64,000 nucleotides of DNA from Haladaptatus salinisoli (lineage in GTDB: Archaea; Halobacteriota; Halobacteria; Halobacteriales; Haladaptataceae): contig NZ_CP085329.1 in assembly GCF_020614375.1 (NCBI RefSeq), positions 124,001 through 188,000 on the forward strand. The letters run 5' to 3'. This document shows, piece by piece, positions 53,986 through 62,295 of this stretch (position 1 is its first letter; each line of letters opens with the position of its first letter). Both the position numbers and the translations under genes were made by a program. Below the pieces are notes generated by a model. It saw only the letters and a program-made list of their open reading frames with translations, was not told where the DNA came from and did not search any database.

Positions 53986-55140
53986 TCAGTCCCCGGCGCT
54001 GATGCTGTGAAACTCGAAGTCCGGCGACCGCGAGTCGAATCGATCCAGAACGAACGGGGCTCGCGAGAACGGACACCGTTCTCCGACGACGAGCGTCCGC
54101 ACGACCCTCGCGGCGACGGGTGCGGTCATCACCCCGCGACCGTGGAAGCCCGTCGCCACGACGAGCCCACCGGGGGCGTCGCTCGGCGCGTCGATTATCG
54201 GGCGGGTGTCCGGCGTGGCTCCGTCTACGCCGGCCCACCCGTTGACGAATCGAGCCCGATCGAACCCCCGGAGAAATCTCGGTACGAGGTCGGCGACGTG
54301 GTCGCGAAACGCCTCGTCTTCGCTCTCGCTCGCGCCCTCCGGATCGTCCTCGGCGAACGACCAGCCGCCGACCAGTAGGTCGCCGTTGTGCTCCGGCCGG
54401 AAGTAGACGTGTTCGCCGGGAATCCATCCCATAGGGAACGCGTCACCGACGGTTTCGAGGGGATCGAGCACCACGCACTGAGTCCGATACGGCCGGACGG
54501 GGAGTCGAACGTGGTCGCGGAGGAGACGTTCGGTTCGCCACCCCGCGGCGACCACGACGTGCGGGGCGTCGAACGTTCCCGCCGCCGTTTCGACGCCTCT
54601 CACGCGCTCGTCCGCGATGCGAAGGCCCGTTACTTCGGTGTCGGTCAGGAACGTCGCGCCTCGGGACTCGGCGTCTTCTTTGAGCGTCATCGCGAACGCG
54701 TAGGGGTCGACGAACCCCGTGTCCCGGTGTTCGACCGCACCGGCGAATTCCCGGAGATCGAACCGAGGGAACGCAGCTTCGACGGCGTCCGGTTCCGAAA
54801 ACGAAACGGCGACGCCGTCTGCGGCGAGTCGCTCGACGCGCCTGCGCGCTTCGCGCTCGCGGTCGGGCGGGACGAGTTCGAGGCTCGGCCGTTCGGTGAA
54901 CTCGAACCGTCCCGTTCCGTCGTACCTCCGGAAGAATCCGGTGGCGAAGTCGGCGATGGGCGGGTTGTCGGTGTAGGACGGTGCCATCGTAATCTCGCCC
55001 GCGGCGAGCGCGGTCGCCTCCGCGGCGATTCGCTCCCGTTCGACGACGACCACGTCGTGGGTAGCGGCGAGCTCCCGAGCGACGGCGCAGCCGATGACGC
55101 CGCCGCCAACGACGACGACGTCGTGATTCGCGCACGACAT
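53986..55140 (-). CDS. FAD-dependent amine/amino acid oxidoreductase (DAO family)
   Basis: A 384-aa flavoprotein of the glycine oxidase/sarcosine oxidase (DAO) fold. The FAD motif is VVVGGGVIGCAVAREL, followed by VVERERIAAEAT. The C-terminal FAD loop is ATGFHGRGVMTAPVAARV. It is smaller than the FAD-GcvT proteins at the window start and has no folate domain. It is adjacent to an aminotransferase and a guanidino-family gene, so it could oxidise an imported amine or amino acid. Confidence 0.87.
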   Translation of the reverse strand: MSCANHDVVVVGGGVIGCAVARELAATHDVVVVERERIAAEATALAAGEITMAPSYTDNPPIADFATGFFRRYDGTGRFEFTERPSLELVPPDREREARRRVERLAADGVAVSFSEPDAVEAAFPRFDLREFAGAVEHRDTGFVDPYAFAMTLKEDAESRGATFLTDTEVTGLRIADERVRGVETAAGTFDAPHVVVAAGWRTERLLRDHVRLPVRPYRTQCVVLDPLETVGDAFPMGWIPGEHVYFRPEHNGDLLVGGWSFAEDDPEGASESEDEAFRDHVADLVPRFLRGFDRARFVNGWAGVDGATPDTRPIIDAPSDAPGGLVVATGFHGRGVMTAPVAARVVRTLVVGERCPFSRAPFVLDRFDSRSPDFEFHSISAGD

Positions 55141-55291
55141 GCTATCGATCGACCGATTCGACGGCGTCGGACGGTGTCCCGACCGCTCGCTCGACGTTCC
55201 CGCGGGCGGCTGTGAACGGCTCGTCGCCCCCCGCGACGGGCGTCACGCGGTCGCCTTTATCGGCCGAGCCGCGCTCCTGTTCGCTCATGAG

Positions 55292-56683
55292 TCACTCGTA
55301 CTCGTGGTTCACGGCGCGGAACGCCTCTTCCGCGACTTCGAGCGCGCGGTCGATTTCCTCTTCCGTGTGGGTGTAGGTGGTGAAGAATCGTTCGCCCTGC
55401 ATCGGATTGCCGAACAGGACGCCGCTGGCGGCGGCTTCCAGCCACCAGTCGGCGAACTGGTCTTCGTTCGCGCGCCACGAATCCCGGTAGAAGCGGATGT
55501 CGTGGTCGGTCATGTACACCTGTCCCATCGAGCCGATGTGTTGGACGTTCGCGTCGACGCCGACGTCGTCCGCGACTTCTTGGAGTCCGGAGAAGAGCCG
55601 GTCGCCGAGTCGGTCGATGCGGTCGTACACGTCGCGCTCGTCGAGGATTTCGAGCGTCTTCAGCCCCGCGGCGGTCGAAACCGGGTGGCCGTTGTAGGTG
55701 CCGCCGTGGAACGTAGAGGAGTTCCACTTCGAGGCCTCCTTCTTCTTCGGCGGGATGATCTCGTCCATTATCTCGGCCTTGCCGCCGAATCCGGCCATCT
55801 GATACCCGCCGCCCGCGGCTTTGGCGAACGTCGTCATGTCGGGCGAGATGCCGAATCTCCCCTGCGCGCTGTCCGGGCCGAGTCGGAATCCGGTCATCAC
55901 TTCGTCCCAGATGAGGACGATTCCCAGCTCTTCCGTGAGGTCGCGGAGGAACTCGTGGTAGCCGTCGCGGGGAAGGAGACAGCCGCACGAGAACATGACG
56001 GGTTCGATGATAACCGCCGCGATGTCGTCGGCCTGCGAACGCAGGATGCGTTCGGTCGCCTCCTCGTCGTTGAAGGGGAAGGCGACCACGGTGTCGCTCA
56101 CCGCGTCCGGAATGCCGGTTCCGTAGGAGACGGTGTTGGGCGCGTCGGCCGGCCCGAGGGCATCCTCGCTGGCGTAAACGCTCTGAAGCGCGTAGTCGTG
56201 CGCTCCCGCGTAGCCGCCCTCGGGTTTGGCGATCTTATCCCTCCCCGTGTACGAGCGCGCGACCCGCATCGCGTGCATCGTGGCTTCGCTCCCGCTGTTC
56301 GACAGCCGCACCTTCTCGATGCTCGGGGTCATCTCCGCGACCTTCTCCATGAATTCGATGGCGACCGGTTGAGGAGTGGCGGTCAGGTCGCAGGTATCGA
56401 CCTGCTTCTTGACGGCCTCGCGCACTTCGGGATGGCCGTGGCCGAGGATGATCGGGCCGAGCGCGAGCAGGAAGTCGAGATACTCGTTGCCGTCGATGTC
56501 GTAGAGATACGATCCGTCGGCTTCCTCGACGTAGAACGGGTAGGGGTCGAACGACCGGACGTTCGACTCGACTCCGAGGGGCGTGACCTTCGACGCTCGG
56601 TCGTGGAATCGCTCGCTTTCTGGCGTTCGGTCTCGGAGTCGGTCCGCGTGATCCGGTTCTTGCTCTTTGTCACCGAGGCTCAT
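55292..56683 (-). CDS. Class III PLP aminotransferase (glutamate-1-semialdehyde aminomutase-like)
   Basis: A 463-aa fold type I enzyme. The N-terminal block VTPLGVESNVRSFDPYPF and the LSNSGSEATMHAMRVAR phosphate loop resemble glutamate-1-semialdehyde aminomutase. The Asp of IWDEVMTGFR and the PLP lysine in TTFAKAAGGGYQMAGFGG are present. Length, the long tail and gene neighbours argue for a catabolic omega-aminotransferase rather than heme synthesis. The ATG at 56683 is chosen because TTTATT (56709-56715, minus strand) lies 26-32 nt upstream; the longer frame to 56710 would start within the TATA box. Confidence 0.87.
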   Translation of the reverse strand: MSLGDKEQEPDHADRLRDRTPESERFHDRASKVTPLGVESNVRSFDPYPFYVEEADGSYLYDIDGNEYLDFLLALGPIILGHGHPEVREAVKKQVDTCDLTATPQPVAIEFMEKVAEMTPSIEKVRLSNSGSEATMHAMRVARSYTGRDKIAKPEGGYAGAHDYALQSVYASEDALGPADAPNTVSYGTGIPDAVSDTVVAFPFNDEEATERILRSQADDIAAVIIEPVMFSCGCLLPRDGYHEFLRDLTEELGIVLIWDEVMTGFRLGPDSAQGRFGISPDMTTFAKAAGGGYQMAGFGGKAEIMDEIIPPKKKEASKWNSSTFHGGTYNGHPVSTAAGLKTLEILDERDVYDRIDRLGDRLFSGLQEVADDVGVDANVQHIGSMGQVYMTDHDIRFYRDSWRANEDQFADWWLEAAASGVLFGNPMQGERFFTTYTHTEEEIDRALEVAEEAFRAVNHEYE

Positions 56684-56708
56684 TGCACCATACGACGGAG
56701 GAGTACCC

Positions 56709-56715
56709 AATAAAT
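56709..56715 (-). promoter_or_regulatory. TATA box of the aminotransferase gene
   Basis: ATTTATT on the minus strand, 26-32 nt from the ATG at 56683, which fixes the start. Confidence 0.55.
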
Positions 56716-56783
56716 CTTTGGCAAAAGATGCCCCACTACGAAAATGATGCGGTGTAGTTACGGAGTAGGGGGAAATAATACGA

Positions 56784-57665
56784 CTACGGGGTGCGATCGA
56801 GGGGGAGTATCAGTCCCTTCAATCCTCCGCCCGTCTTCCGAATCTCGCGGACGTCGAGTTCGACGACCTCCACACCCCGTTCGACGAGCGCGTTCCGGAC
56901 GTACGGATTTCCGGACGGCACCAGCACCTCCCCCGGTTCGACCACGATGGTGCTCGTCGCCCGATTGCGCTGCTCGCGCATCGGCACTTCGATGGTTTCG
57001 ATTCCCCGGTCGTGCAGGAGTTCGACGAACTCGGCGGGAACCGCCTGCGGGTACACGAGCGCGAGGTCGGCGTCGACCATGCCGAACACGAGCGCGAGGT
57101 GCGTCTGTCCGGTGCTCTCCGTGCTACCGAAGATGGGAACGTCGACCACGTCGATGTCGTACGTTTCGAACACGTTCCGAACCTGCCGGATGCCCTCGGC
57201 GTTGGTCGTCCGCGACCGCCCGATGGCGACTGTCTCCTCCCCGATCCACACCATGTTTCCGGCCTCGAATCCCCCCGATCCGTGAACGGTGTGATAGATC
57301 GGGATGCCGAGTTCGACCGCGCGCTCGGTCACTCGGCGTTCCTCGCCGTGACGGGTCTCTTCGACCATCTTTCCGACGACCAGTCCGCCCTCGATCGCGA
57401 ACCCGACGTCGCGGACGAACAGGGACTCCGCCAAACCCTCGCAAGCGTCGTCGAGCCGATGAACCGTCACGCCGCGTCCCTCCAGCTCTTCGACCAGCGC
57501 CGCGTGTTCGCTCGCCGCGCTCTCCTGGCGGGGCAGGCCGTCCCAGTCCCATTCGTCGGGGTCGACCACGGTGCTGAACTCCGGGCCGGGTTCGTGAACG
57601 AGCACGCTCTCCAATCGACCGACTTCGGTTCTCACCGACGGCGAGAGGTCCCAACGGGACATCAT
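56784..57665 (-). CDS. Guanidino-group modifying enzyme family (dimethylarginase/arginine deiminase-like) lacking the catalytic cysteine
   Basis: A 293-aa protein with the alpha/beta propeller pattern of dimethylarginase, arginine deiminase and amidinotransferase: LVHEPGPEF near the start, GFEAGNMVWIGEETVAIGRS, and H189 in STGQTHLALVFGMVD at the catalytic His position. At the C-terminal GGGL element the expected catalytic Cys is Gly284 (GGGLKGLILPL); the only cysteine in the protein is C75. It is therefore either inactive, of changed chemistry, or from a subgroup I do not know. The start overlaps the Lrp gene stop by 4 nt (ATGA), or an ATG one codon later is used. Confidence 0.82.
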   Translation of the reverse strand: MMSRWDLSPSVRTEVGRLESVLVHEPGPEFSTVVDPDEWDWDGLPRQESAASEHAALVEELEGRGVTVHRLDDACEGLAESLFVRDVGFAIEGGLVVGKMVEETRHGEERRVTERAVELGIPIYHTVHGSGGFEAGNMVWIGEETVAIGRSRTTNAEGIRQVRNVFETYDIDVVDVPIFGSTESTGQTHLALVFGMVDADLALVYPQAVPAEFVELLHDRGIETIEVPMREQRNRATSTIVVEPGEVLVPSGNPYVRNALVERGVEVVELDVREIRKTGGGLKGLILPLDRTP

Positions 57666-58123
57666 CCGGGGAGGTCGAGTCGCTGCTCTTCTTTCACGCT
57701 CCGGAGGGCCACGTCGGTCGACGTCGAAAGTACCCCTTCGTACCGACCGATGCGGCTCAGAAGGTCTGTGAGCGCCGATCGCTCGCCGACCCGCACTTTC
57801 AGTAAGAGGTCGGCCTCGCCGGTGAGTTCGTGTATCTCCTGAATCGCGGTCTCCTCGGCGAGGCGTTCGGCGACCTCCGAGAAGTGCCCGGCCTCGGTTC
57901 GGACGCGGATGAACGCGACGTCGTTCAAGCCGAGCAGTTCGGGGTCGAGGACCGCCCGGTAGTCCTGGATGTACCCCTCCGCTTCGAGCGTGTTCACGCG
58001 CTCGTGAATCGTGGCGCTTCCCATGTCGAGCCGACGGGCGATTTCGGACAGCGCGGTTCGCCCGTCGGCTTGGAGTATTTTGAGTATCTTCCGATCGATT
58101 TCATCGAGGGTCATATCGTTCAT
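57662..58123 (-). CDS. Lrp/AsnC family transcriptional regulator
   Basis: A 153-aa regulator. The HTH is DEIDRKILKILQADGRTALSEIARRL with SATIHERVNTLEAEGYI. The RAM effector domain includes AFIRVRTEAGHFSEVAERL and TGEADLLLKVRV, and probably binds an amino acid or a related metabolite. It shares an operon with the guanidino-family gene through a 4-nt overlap, so it likely controls this cluster. Start may be at 58123 or three codons downstream. Confidence 0.92.
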   Translation of the reverse strand: MNDMTLDEIDRKILKILQADGRTALSEIARRLDMGSATIHERVNTLEAEGYIQDYRAVLDPELLGLNDVAFIRVRTEAGHFSEVAERLAEETAIQEIHELTGEADLLLKVRVGERSALTDLLSRIGRYEGVLSTSTDVALRSVKEEQRLDLPG

Positions 58124-58168
58124 TTTTCTGCTGCGTTCTCCTATTCGTTCCGTTTCCTCGTACGATGT

Positions 58169-59005
58169 TCAGTCTTCTCGCCGGTTCGCGTCGGCGTACG
58201 GCCTAACGGCGGCGTCCGTTCGCGACTTCCGGAGCGCGGTCACGTCGACCGAATAGGTCGCCGCGGCCGATTCGTCCCGCGGCAGCGAGAGCCGCGTTCC
58301 GTGCGCCCCCACGACGTCGTCGCAGGGCGCGAACACCGCCGACCGTCCGGTTCCAGTGAGGTCGCCGCCCGGTCGGTTCCCCACGACGCTGACCTGCGCG
58401 ACGTACAACTGGTTCTCGACCGCGCGCGCCGCGGAACAGCGGCGAACGCGCTGGTACCCCGCTTCGTCGGCCGTCCACGACGGCACGGCGACGACCTCGG
58501 CACCGCGGTCCGCGAGACCGCGGACGAGATTCGGGAACTCCACGTCGTAACACACCGCGACGCCGATGCCGACGCCCTCGTGCTCGACGACCGGTGCCGG
58601 CCCGTCCCCCGGTCGTTTCCCTCGTCGCCGTTCCTCCGGAGTCGGGTGGAGCTTATCGTACGTGCGGACGCTCGAACCCGGAACCGCGATTGGGCACCGG
58701 TTGTAGGTCGAGCCCTCGTCGGTGGCGTCGTAGGACCCGCCGACGACGACGGCGTCGCGCTCGTTCGCGGCCGACGAGAGGAATTCGTGCAGGCGCGCTC
58801 GCTCCCCCGGGTCGATTCCCGTCGCGTCGGCGTCCCCCGCCTCTTCGAGGCGATCGTTCGCGAACAGTTCCGGGAGGACGTACAGGTCGGCGTCGCCCGC
58901 GCGGTCGAAGGACGCCTCGACGCGCCGTAACAGCCCGTCGAGCGACTCCACGCCGCGGAGTTCGTACTGGCAGAGAGCGATCACGAAAGTTTCGCCGCCG
59001 TCCAT
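58169..59005 (-). CDS. Carbon-nitrogen hydrolase (nitrilase superfamily)
   Basis: A 278-aa amidohydrolase with the full Glu-Lys-Cys triad: E46 (VLPELFAND), K118 (TYDKLHPTP) and C152 (VAVCYDVEFPNL). It belongs to the branch containing N-carbamoylputrescine amidase, omega-amidase and aliphatic amidases. Located 45 nt upstream of the Lrp gene in the same direction and divergent from the PotABCD-like importer, an amide or carbamoyl-polyamine substrate is plausible. The start is the ATG at 59005. Confidence 0.9.
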   Translation of the reverse strand: MDGGETFVIALCQYELRGVESLDGLLRRVEASFDRAGDADLYVLPELFANDRLEEAGDADATGIDPGERARLHEFLSSAANERDAVVVGGSYDATDEGSTYNRCPIAVPGSSVRTYDKLHPTPEERRRGKRPGDGPAPVVEHEGVGIGVAVCYDVEFPNLVRGLADRGAEVVAVPSWTADEAGYQRVRRCSAARAVENQLYVAQVSVVGNRPGGDLTGTGRSAVFAPCDDVVGAHGTRLSLPRDESAAATYSVDVTALRKSRTDAAVRPYADANRRED

Positions 59006-59102
59006 GTGCCTCCTGAGATATGCGGGAGGGAGTCAAAAACTTTGTCCGCGTTTCGGCACCTGCACCGAGAGATGCTCGACCGAAACCGAATCAGAACAAA
59101 AC

Positions 59103-59108
59103 TTATTT
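59103..59108 (+). promoter_or_regulatory. TATA box of the polyamine-type importer
   Basis: TTATTT lies 33-38 nt upstream of the ATG at 59141 but only 18-23 nt upstream of the ATG at 59126, which favours 59141 as the start. Confidence 0.45.
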
Positions 59109-59140
59109 CGTGGGGGGCCGATGACATGGCAAGGAAACGC

Positions 59141-60160
59141 ATGGCAAGCGAAACCACAACGCGGGAGCAGGAAGTCGAGGCGGAGACGGGCCTCGTCCGC
59201 CGGCTGCGCGGGAACCGCTGGACCGGGCTGGTCGTGAACATCGCCCCCAGCACCTTCTGGCTGGTCACGTTCTTCCTCGTTCCACTGGCCGTGATGTTCT
59301 ACTACAGTTTCGGACAGCGAGGAGCGTTCGGCGAGGTGCTCATCGCACCCGAGTACCTCGGCCTCCAACAGTACCGCCTGTTCTTCGTCCCCGACGACGC
59401 GACCGTGCCGGAAGCGGCGTGGTACTCCGTCGCGTGGGTGGTGGAGGCGCTGCTCCCCTTCGGCGTCGAACTCGCGGCGGGCGAGCCGACGCCCTACGTG
59501 CAACTGACGCTGAAAAGCATCGGCTTCGGGGTGGTGGCGACCGTGATCTCGTTCGTCGTCGGCTATCCCGTCGCCTACTACGTGGGACGCATCGCGCCCG
59601 AGGAGTATCAGGACCTGTTGTTGGTGCTGATAATCCTCCCCTTCTGGGCGTCGTTCCTCGTCCGCATCTACGCGATACAGATCCTCCTGTCGGGAAACAG
59701 CGTCCTGACGAACGCGCTGGGGATTCTCCCCTTCTTCGAGGCCGGGCAGTCGCTGATGAACTCGCGGTTCGCGGTCATGGTCGGGTTGGTGTACATCTGG
59801 ATTCCCTTCATGATACTGCCCGTGTACGCGAGCATCGAGGAGATCGACTTCACGCTTCAGGAAGCCGCCATGGATTTGGGGGCGAACCGACTGCAGGCGT
59901 TTCGGCGGGTCGTGTTCCCGCTGTCGATGCCCGGCGTCGTCGCCGGGAGCCTGTTGGTGTTCATCCCGAGCACGGGGGCGTACGTCATCCCCGACCTGCT
60001 CGGCGGCACCGACAGTCAGATGATCGGCAACTTCATCGCGGAGCAGTTCGGCGCGGCGGGCAACTGGCCGCTCGGCGCGGCGGGTTCGTTCACCCTGATG
60101 GGGATCATGCTGCTCGCGATAGCCGTCTATCAGCGGTACGGGAGCGCTGATCTCGCGTGA
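59141..60160 (+). CDS. ABC transporter permease (PotB-like, spermidine/putrescine family)
   Basis: A 339-aa permease, six core helices, with the docking loop LQEAAMDLGANRLQAFRRVVFP. The MDLGAN form is characteristic of polyamine/iron-type importers rather than sugar importers. A long periplasmic-side loop with acidic residues follows helix 1. The start at 59141 is preferred over 59126 because of TATA spacing. It overlaps the next permease by 4 nt (GTGA). The order permease, permease, binding protein, ATPase follows. Confidence 0.9.
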   Translation: MASETTTREQEVEAETGLVRRLRGNRWTGLVVNIAPSTFWLVTFFLVPLAVMFYYSFGQRGAFGEVLIAPEYLGLQQYRLFFVPDDATVPEAAWYSVAWVVEALLPFGVELAAGEPTPYVQLTLKSIGFGVVATVISFVVGYPVAYYVGRIAPEEYQDLLLVLIILPFWASFLVRIYAIQILLSGNSVLTNALGILPFFEAGQSLMNSRFAVMVGLVYIWIPFMILPVYASIEEIDFTLQEAAMDLGANRLQAFRRVVFPLSMPGVVAGSLLVFIPSTGAYVIPDLLGGTDSQMIGNFIAEQFGAAGNWPLGAAGSFTLMGIMLLAIAVYQRYGSADLA

Positions 60161-61005
60161 GCGCGGAAACGCCCGGTCGCGGCTGGTTCGCTCGCGTGCG
60201 CTCGCGACTCTTTCGACACGGCGGCGCGCTACTGGCGGTCGAAGCCGCCCTGGTCTACCTGTTCCTCTACGTCCCCATCGCCGTCCTCATCGCCCTTTCG
60301 TTCAACGACTCTCGATACGCGTTGGTGTGGCAGGGGTTCACGACCGAGTGGTACGAGGCGCTGCTCGCGGGCGAGACCGTCGCCCGCGTCAACCCCGACG
60401 CGGCGTTCTCGGCGCTCGTCCACTCGGTCGAAATCGCGGTCGCCACCGTCGTCGTCAGCACCGTCTTCGGGACGATGCTGGCGTTCGCGCTCGACCGCTA
60501 CGAGTTCCCCGGCAAGGGGTTGTTCACCGGCGTCGTCTACATGCCCATCATCATCCCGAGCATCGTGATGGGTATCTCGCTGCTGCTGTTCTTCAACATC
60601 GTCGGGATGTCGCTCGGACTGCACACCGCCACCATCGGACACATCGCGTTCGACATTAGCTTCGTCGCCATCGTCGTCCTCGCGCGTCTCCAGCGGTTCG
60701 ACCGGACGCTGGAGGAGGCGGCCAAGGACCTCGGCGCAAACGAACTCGAGACGTTCCGGTACGTCACGCTCCCGCTGTTGAAACCCGGCATCGTGGCCGG
60801 TGCGTTACTCGCGTTCGCCATGAGCTTCGACGACTTCGTGGTCACCTTCTTCATCATCGGCAACCAGAACACCCTGCCGATATTCTTCTTCTCGATGGTT
60901 CGGCAGGGCATCACGCCGGGCGTCAACGTCGTCGCCGCGCTCATAATCGTCGTCACGATGGCGGTCGTCGCGGTCGCCCAATGGTTCGAGGGACCGATAT
61001 GGTAG
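60157..61005 (+). CDS. ABC transporter permease (PotC-like, spermidine/putrescine family)
   Basis: A 282-aa permease beginning with a GTG that overlaps the stop of the PotB-like gene. Six helices; docking loop LEEAAKDLGANELETFRYVTLP. The segment SFDDFVVTFFIIG is typical of PotC proteins. Confidence 0.92.
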   Translation: MSAETPGRGWFARVRSRLFRHGGALLAVEAALVYLFLYVPIAVLIALSFNDSRYALVWQGFTTEWYEALLAGETVARVNPDAAFSALVHSVEIAVATVVVSTVFGTMLAFALDRYEFPGKGLFTGVVYMPIIIPSIVMGISLLLFFNIVGMSLGLHTATIGHIAFDISFVAIVVLARLQRFDRTLEEAAKDLGANELETFRYVTLPLLKPGIVAGALLAFAMSFDDFVVTFFIIGNQNTLPIFFFSMVRQGITPGVNVVAALIIVVTMAVVAVAQWFEGPIW

Positions 61006-61041
61006 AAAAACCTTCGGATATTGGTCCCCACTTCCCCAAAC

Positions 61042-61047
61042 TTTATG
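61042..61047 (+). promoter_or_regulatory. TATA-like element before the polyamine-binding protein gene
   Basis: TTTATG lies 43-48 nt upstream of the ATG at 61090, which would leave a leader of roughly 15-20 nt. GGTGTGAT just before the start could act as a weak Shine-Dalgarno. This gene may thus be expressed apart from the permeases, which is common for abundant binding proteins. Confidence 0.4.
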
Positions 61048-61089
61048 TCATATACACCCTTCTACCCGAAAAGAGCGGGTGTGATACAC

Positions 61090-62292
61090 ATGGACAAACA
61101 CAGCACGTCCCGGGACGGTAGGCGGCGATTCCTCAAGACGACCGGCACCCTCGCCGCGGTCGGACTGACGGGGCTCGCCGGCTGTACGGGCGGGAGCGGT
61201 CAGAACGACCAGACCGGCGGTACGACCACGACGTCCGGTACGACCGCGGGGAGCGCCAATCCCAGGCAGAAGTACGATCTGAAGGAGCTCGACTACGACC
61301 TCGAAAACCAGCTGAACATCTTCCAGTGGGGCGACTACTGGCCCGACGGGACGGTTCAGGACTTCGAGAAGGCCTACGGCGTGAAGGTCAACGTCTCGAA
61401 CTACGCCTCCAACGAGGAGATGTTCAGCAAACTCAAGGCCGGCGGAACCAGCCAGTACGACCTCGTGTTCCCCAGCGACTACATGATCAACGTCCTGGTG
61501 AACCAGGGGATGGTTCGAAAATTGAACAAGAAGAAGATTCCCAATTACGGGAATCTCGGTAAGAAGTTCACCGACACGCCGTACGACCCCGACCCCGGTA
61601 CCTACTCCGCGCCGTACCAGTGGGGAACTTCCGGCATCGGGTACAACAAGGAGATGCTCGGCGGGAACGCGAACATCAACTCCTGGGACGCGATGTGGAA
61701 CCAGAAGTGGAAGGGCCAGATGACGATGCTCGACGACATGCGCGAGACCATCGGCGCGGCCCTGAAACGGCTCGGGTACTCGCTGAACACGAAGGACGAG
61801 GCGAAGATCGAGGAAGCGAAAGAGATGCTCGTCAACCAGAAGAGCCTGCTCAAAACGTACGACTCCTCGAACTTCACCACCAACCTCATCAACAAACAGG
61901 CGAGCCCGGTTCACGCGTGGTCCGGCGGCGTGTTCCAGGCGTACTGGGAGACGCACAAGAACGGCTCCTCGCCCATCGGGTACACGGTGCCGAAGGAGGG
62001 CGGCGTCATCTGGGTGGACAACGGCGCGATTACCAAGCAAGCGACCCATCCGAACGCCGCTCACGCGTTCATCAACTACTACCTGAACGCGAAGATCGGC
62101 GCGCGCATCACCAATTGGACGTACTACGGCAGCCCGAACGAGACGGCCGAGAAGCACATCAGCGAGGACATTCTGAACAACAAGAGCATCTATCCCGACC
62201 CGAAGACGATGAAGAAACTCGAATACATCCAGAACATCGGCCAGGCGACGCAGGCCTACAGCCGTGCGTGGACCGAAATCAAGAACGCCTGA
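61090..62292 (+). CDS. ABC transporter substrate-binding lipoprotein (PotD/PotF-like)
   Basis: A 400-aa solute-binding protein. Tat motif GRRRFLKT, lipobox LAGC with C32 anchored, then a Gly/Thr linker. The mature part has the PotD pattern LNIFQWGDYWPDGTVQDFEKAYG, YDLVFPSDYMINVLVNQGM, and GVIWVDNGAITKQATHPNAAH. Members bind putrescine, spermidine or related cations. The ATG at 61090 is chosen since it directly precedes the signal peptide; the longer frame from 61021 adds non-signal residues. Confidence 0.92.
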   Translation: MDKHSTSRDGRRRFLKTTGTLAAVGLTGLAGCTGGSGQNDQTGGTTTTSGTTAGSANPRQKYDLKELDYDLENQLNIFQWGDYWPDGTVQDFEKAYGVKVNVSNYASNEEMFSKLKAGGTSQYDLVFPSDYMINVLVNQGMVRKLNKKKIPNYGNLGKKFTDTPYDPDPGTYSAPYQWGTSGIGYNKEMLGGNANINSWDAMWNQKWKGQMTMLDDMRETIGAALKRLGYSLNTKDEAKIEEAKEMLVNQKSLLKTYDSSNFTTNLINKQASPVHAWSGGVFQAYWETHKNGSSPIGYTVPKEGGVIWVDNGAITKQATHPNAAHAFINYYLNAKIGARITNWTYYGSPNETAEKHISEDILNNKSIYPDPKTMKKLEYIQNIGQATQAYSRAWTEIKNA

Positions 62293-62295
62293 CAC

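Noticed and set aside
51242..54427. Minus-strand open frame of 1061 codons opposite the PAS sensor
   Set aside because: Highly basic, no domain, and entirely antisense to a gene with clear PAS, GAF and HTH-10 motifs.
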